Origin: DATKXO01 sp035528995
GTDB taxonomy: Bacteria > Planctomycetota > Phycisphaerae > UBA1845
NCBI GenBank assembly: GCA_035528995.1
Contig: DATKXO010000155.1
Span: 1-23,935, forward strand
DNA: 23,935 bases
Direction: 5' to 3'
Shown one piece after another: positions 21,622-23,935 of the stretch. The stretch's first letter is position 1; each line of letters begins with the position of its first letter. The notes below the pieces were generated by a model. That model did no database searches. It saw only the letters and a program-made list of their open reading frames with translations, and had not been told where the DNA came from. The translations under genes were made by a program, and so were the position numbers.

Positions 21622-22331
21622 AACTCATCGATGATTTGCTCGACGGCGTTGCCCACCTCGACTGCCCGGTGAAACGCGTATGCGTCGGCCTCCACTGGAC
21701 CATCGTCGAGAGCAGATACACCGGCATGGCCCACACCTACAAGACCGGTGACAAGGTCGAACTCGAATCGTCCGGCAACCTGGTTGGCACAAGCGCGGCC
21801 GCACTCGCTCAGCGCCTCAGGAGTTGGCAACCGCTCGAAGCAAGCCTTGGCCTGGCGGCGCTGAACTCACTCATCGAGCCGGTCGGTGAACCGGGCAACG
21901 TGTTCGAGCACGTCCTCGGCCTGGTTCCGGGCAAAACCGTTACGGTCATCGGCCGATTCCCGTCCAACGACCAGATCGCCCGGACCGCGGGGCGCGTCTA
22001 CTTCCTCGAAATGGAACCCGAGCATGGCGAGCTTCCTTCTCATGCCTGCGAGGAGGTCATCCCCGAGTCCAACGTCGTGGTGATCACCGCCACCGCCCTG
22101 ATCAACAAGACGCTGCCGCGCCTGCTCGAACTCGCCCGGCAAGCCACGGCCGTCGTCCTCGGCCCGAGCACGCCGATGAACGACGTGCTCTTCCGTCACG
22201 GGGCCGACATCCTCGCCGGCGTTCGGGTCGCCGACACCCACGCGCTCATCAGCAGCGTCATGCAGGGAGTCAAGAAGCACAAGAAGCTGGCCGGCATCGA
22301 GTCGATCACCAGGCTGGCACCCGACCGGTGA
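21618..22331 (+). CDS. DUF364-family putative heavy-metal-chelation protein
   Basis: 237 residues from GTG 21618, overlapping the FmdE-like stop. The N-terminal part (RVCVGLHWTIVESRYTGMAHTYK) resembles DUF4213. The C-terminal part matches DUF364, with GKTVTVIGRFPSNDQI, EPEHGELPSHACEEVIPESNVVVITATALINKTLPRLLEL in pieces, and VVLGPSTPMNDVLFRHGADILAGVRV. The domain is described as a putative metal-chelation domain distantly like the TroA/nitrogenase-cofactor fold; no substrate is established. The pairing with FmdE and the following iron-sulfur dehydratase-type gene suggests a role in metal-centre handling, which is inference. Confidence 0.85.
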   Translation: MKLIDDLLDGVAHLDCPVKRVCVGLHWTIVESRYTGMAHTYKTGDKVELESSGNLVGTSAAALAQRLRSWQPLEASLGLAALNSLIEPVGEPGNVFEHVLGLVPGKTVTVIGRFPSNDQIARTAGRVYFLEMEPEHGELPSHACEEVIPESNVVVITATALINKTLPRLLELARQATAVVLGPSTPMNDVLFRHGADILAGVRVADTHALISSVMQGVKKHKKLAGIESITRLAPDR

Positions 22332-22422
22332 CACGGTCGGACCCGAATGACGCGGGTTCACGCGCCGAGGAATCTCTGGTACGTTGGGCGCAGACATCTC
22401 GGCGTACGGTGGAGGCTTGCTG

Positions 22423-23667
22423 ATGGCTGAAGCGAAGGAAGTCAAGATCAAGCAGCTTGCCGCGGCCAAGACGATGCGCAAGCTCATGGCCGATCACTTC
22501 TACGAACTGGATCACGCCGCCAAGGAGGGCCGGCCCAAGGTGGCCTGGTGCACCAGCGTGGGGCCGGCCGAACTACTCCGGGCCATGGGCTTTGTGGTGT
22601 ACTTTCCGGAGAACCACGGGGCCATGCTCGGTGCCACTCGCATGGCAACGGAGACGATCCCCGCCGCCAACGCCATCGGCTACTCGCCGGAGGTCTGCTC
22701 GTACATGACCAGCGACCTCGGGGCGTTCCTGCAGAAGCGCACGCCGCTGAGCGACGCCTACGAGGGCATCGAGTCGGTCCCCAAGCCCGACGTGCTGGTC
22801 TACAACACCAACCAGTGCCGTGACGTGCAGGACTGGTTCGCGTGGTACGGCCGGCACTGGTCGCGGCCGGTGCTGGGCATCGAGTGCTACCGCGGCGTCG
22901 GCGAGGTGACCGGGGTGCACGTGGCCGGCATCGCCGGGCAGATCAAGGCCCTGGTCGGGCCGCTGGAGGAGATCGCCGGGCGGAAGTTCGACCTGGACCG
23001 GTTGCGCGAGGCCGTGCGTCTTTCGCGGGAATGCTCGGACCTGTGGAAGGAGGTGCTGGAGACGGCCGCGGCCAAGCCGTCGCCGCTGACCTTCTTCGAC
23101 AGTGTCATCCACATGGCACCGGCCGTGGTGATGCGCGGGACGCAGACGGCCGTGGACTACTACAGGAACGAGCTGCTCCCGGAGCTGAAGGCCCGGATGG
23201 CGGACGGCGTGGCGGCCGTCGAGGGCGAGCGCCTCCGCCTGTACTGGGAGGGCATGCCCATCTGGGGGCGGCTGCGCGACCTGGCCACGCAGTTTCTGGA
23301 GCTGCAAGCCTGCGTGGTGGCCAGCACGTACGCCAACTCGTGGATCTTCACGGCCCTGGATGCCGACGATCCGTTCGAGTCGATGGCCCGGGCCTACACC
23401 GAGCTGTTTATCGTCCGGTCCGATCCGTGCAAGGAGCGGTACCTGGAGGAGATGATCAGGACGTTCGGCCTGGACGGGGTCGTCTTCCACGACTCGAAGA
23501 CGTGCCCGAACAACACGAACTGCCGGCATGGCATGCCCGAACGGCTCCGCGAGCGGCTGGGCGTCCCGTCGATCACCATCGCCGGCGACCTGAACGACCT
23601 GCGTTGCTACTCCGACGAACAGACCCGAACGCAGATCGAGGCCTTCGCCGAACAACTGGCCGGGTGA
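22423..23667 (+). CDS. Benzoyl-CoA reductase/2-hydroxyacyl-CoA dehydratase-family subunit (HgdB/BcrB-like)
   Basis: 414 residues. These subunits bind an iron-sulfur cluster and take part in radical dehydration of 2-hydroxyacyl-CoA or in benzoyl-CoA reduction. Family segments: VAWCTSVGPAELLRAMGFVVYFPENHGAM in two stretches, GYSPEVCSYMTSDLGA (C92, compare GHSEDVCTYVKADIG of Thauera BcrB from memory), NTNQCRDVQDWF (C132), ECYRGVGEV (C155), and SKTCPNNTNCRHGMPERL (C361, C367) with GDLNDLRCYS (C395). ATG 22423 has GGTGGAGG seven bases upstream. It stands as a single subunit gene; no partner subunit or ATP-dependent activator is in the window. It could be a BcrB-type ring-reductase part, given the aromatic pathway here, or a separate dehydratase-type enzyme. 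Confidence 0.87.
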   Translation: MAEAKEVKIKQLAAAKTMRKLMADHFYELDHAAKEGRPKVAWCTSVGPAELLRAMGFVVYFPENHGAMLGATRMATETIPAANAIGYSPEVCSYMTSDLGAFLQKRTPLSDAYEGIESVPKPDVLVYNTNQCRDVQDWFAWYGRHWSRPVLGIECYRGVGEVTGVHVAGIAGQIKALVGPLEEIAGRKFDLDRLREAVRLSRECSDLWKEVLETAAAKPSPLTFFDSVIHMAPAVVMRGTQTAVDYYRNELLPELKARMADGVAAVEGERLRLYWEGMPIWGRLRDLATQFLELQACVVASTYANSWIFTALDADDPFESMARAYTELFIVRSDPCKERYLEEMIRTFGLDGVVFHDSKTCPNNTNCRHGMPERLRERLGVPSITIAGDLNDLRCYSDEQTRTQIEAFAEQLAG

Positions 23668-23727
23668 GGCCGTCTGGTGCTCGGGATGCACCTGGGCACG
23701 GTATTGCCCGGTGCCAGATATTCAGTT

Positions 23728-23756
23728 GTGTCATGGGACGGATTCGTCCGTGACAC
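23728..23756 (+). terminator. Interrupted hairpin downstream of the reductase-type gene
   Basis: GTGTCA and TGACAC flank GGACG-GATT-CGTCC, giving an 11-bp interrupted stem about 60 bases after the stop at 23665-23667, followed by CTCCTTT. It is a possible terminator with a poor T tract. The remaining bases to 23935 contain GCACCC/GGGTGC inverted repeats but no gene I can support. Confidence 0.35.
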
Positions 23757-23935
23757 CTCCTTTGAATCGGGCGCACCCGTGCGTTGGGTGCCTGCCGTGC
23801 GCGTCTCGTGCCCGTGGCCTTTTTCTTGTCGGCGTCGCGGCCTCCGGTGGCGTCGGCTACGCGCATCCGCGCCTGAGGGATGCGTTCCTCTACCCCTATA
23901 ACTTGGCGCCCGATCACCTTCAGGGGGTGCGGTTT

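Noticed and set aside
23677..23917. Small open frames in the last 260 bases on both strands
   Set aside because: They overlap each other, lack ribosome sites and family resemblance, and contain inverted repeats more consistent with a non-coding end of a transcription unit.

Overview
The window is GC-rich bacterial DNA, about 24 kb. Gene content points to an anaerobe that degrades aromatic compounds through benzoyl-CoA. The short repeat families (ATTGNNG heptamers, a CACCGGTT-type hairpin, and 'AAGTAAGCCTGACCCC' ends) are of a kind I associate with planctomycete genomes, Phycisphaerae in particular. That assignment is inference from memory and was not tested.

Positions 1-11046 (minus strand) hold one long operon, read right to left. 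It encodes a ring-opening hydrolase (Oah/BamA), an SDR reductase, an acetyl-CoA acetyltransferase, a cyclohexa-1,5-dienecarbonyl-CoA hydratase (Dch/BamR), a four-helix-bundle protein, a zinc alcohol dehydrogenase (Had-like), a three-part acyl-CoA ligase fusion, a second thiolase, and a 3-hydroxyacyl-CoA dehydrogenase cut by the window edge. Together these cover hydration of the dienoyl-CoA, oxidation, hydrolytic ring opening, beta-oxidation and thiolysis. Positions 11047-11327 are a divergent control region with a good promoter on each strand and three related palindromic sites.

Positions 11328-17488 (plus strand) hold a TetR-type regulator, an FAD subunit, and a fused [2Fe-2S]/molybdopterin subunit of a xanthine-dehydrogenase-family enzyme resembling 4-hydroxybenzoyl-CoA reductase. 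The fused gene carries repeat-derived DNA, in frame, at three places. After it come two toxin-antitoxin-like gene pairs and then a second, degenerate copy of the end of the molybdenum gene.

Positions 17489-20255 look like a variable stretch: REP-like repeats around a small membrane-anchored protein, an erythromycin-esterase-family lipoprotein, and a broken class V aminotransferase fragment. Positions 20256-23667 (plus strand) hold a membrane protein, a very small doubtful ORF, an FmdE-family protein, a DUF364 heavy-metal-chelation protein, and a benzoyl-CoA reductase/2-hydroxyacyl-CoA dehydratase-type subunit. The last 268 bases have hairpins but no gene I can support. No tRNA, rRNA or CRISPR array was seen.
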